A stretch of DNA of 14,711 nucleotides from Bacillota bacterium (GTDB taxonomy: Bacteria > Bacillota > Clostridia > Acetivibrionales > DSM-1351), in assembly GCA_023426005.1 (NCBI GenBank), contig JAFABO010000090.1, forward strand, positions 1 through 14,711, read 5' to 3'. Under the pieces are notes generated by a model that was not told the origin of the DNA, searched no databases, and worked only from the letters and a program-made list of their open reading frames with translations. The position numbers and the translations under genes were made by a program. Positions 14,621 to 14,711 of this stretch are shown in pieces (the stretch's first letter is position 1; every line of letters begins with the position of its first letter).

Positions 14621-14711
14621 ATGGCAAAGAAAATTGCAGGTTACGTAAAACTTCAGATTCCTGCGGGGAAAGCAACTCCGGCTCCACCGGTTGGACCAGC
14701 TTTAGGACAGC
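14621..14711 (+). CDS. rplK: Ribosomal protein L11, N-terminal part only
   Basis: The first 30 codons are present and the gene runs off the right edge. MAKKIAGYVKLQIPAGKATP followed by APPVGPALGQ is the near-invariant N-terminus of L11, a protein of the GTPase-associated centre of the large subunit; the proline-rich PPVGPALGQ is diagnostic. GGGAGGTGG lies at good distance from ATG 14621. It should continue into L1, L10 and L7/L12. Confidence 0.95.
   Translation, partial: MAKKIAGYVKLQIPAGKATPAPPVGPALGQ

Overview
The window looks like a stretch of chromosome from an anaerobic, low-to-moderate-GC Firmicute of the Clostridia. A cellulolytic relative such as Acetivibrio (formerly Clostridium) thermocellus is my best guess. 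The reasons are strong Shine-Dalgarno sequences (GGAGG types), frequent TTG/GTG starts, Clostridia-type YkvI-like, DUF4340, DUF5711 and WG-repeat proteins, an oxygen-sensitive-type dihydroxy-acid dehydratase, and rpmG-secE-nusG-rplK on the right. The species guess is inference, not proof. No tRNA, rRNA, CRISPR array, insertion sequence or phage gene is visible.

Layout. (1) 1-3624 (+): the 3' end of an ABC ATPase, an ABC-2 permease, a GldG-like protein and a DUF4340 protein, 3-6 nt apart. They form one operon for a Gld-type ABC complex of unknown substrate. (2) 3660-4840 (+): a large multibranched RNA hairpin ending in seven T, overlapping the start of a YkvI-family membrane transporter. (3) 5019-6934 (+): a DUF5711 membrane-anchored predicted beta-propeller protein and a CvpA-family membrane protein. 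(4) 7197-10568 (+): ilvD and ilvB of branched-chain amino-acid synthesis, closed by a clean terminator that also serves the opposite strand. (5) 12907-10676 (-): a secreted 743-residue protein with WG repeats, a DUF3298-like domain and an NTF2-like tail, convergent with ilvB. (6) 13106-14711 (+): a promoter, then rpmG (L33), secE, nusG and the start of rplK (L11). This is the usual start of the L11-L1-L10-L12-RNA polymerase cluster, with several hairpins in the gaps.

How they work together. Most of the window is ordinary housekeeping. IlvB makes acetolactate (or acetohydroxybutyrate), and IlvD later dehydrates the dihydroxy-acid to the 2-keto acid; ilvC and the small AHAS subunit must lie elsewhere. 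SecE, NusG, L33 and L11 belong to secretion, transcription and translation. The least explained parts are the Gld-type ABC operon, the RNA structure that buries the start of the YkvI-like gene, and the WG/DUF3298/NTF2 secreted protein. I found no convincing wholly new system. The structured leader at 3660-3747 is the best candidate for an undescribed regulatory element.
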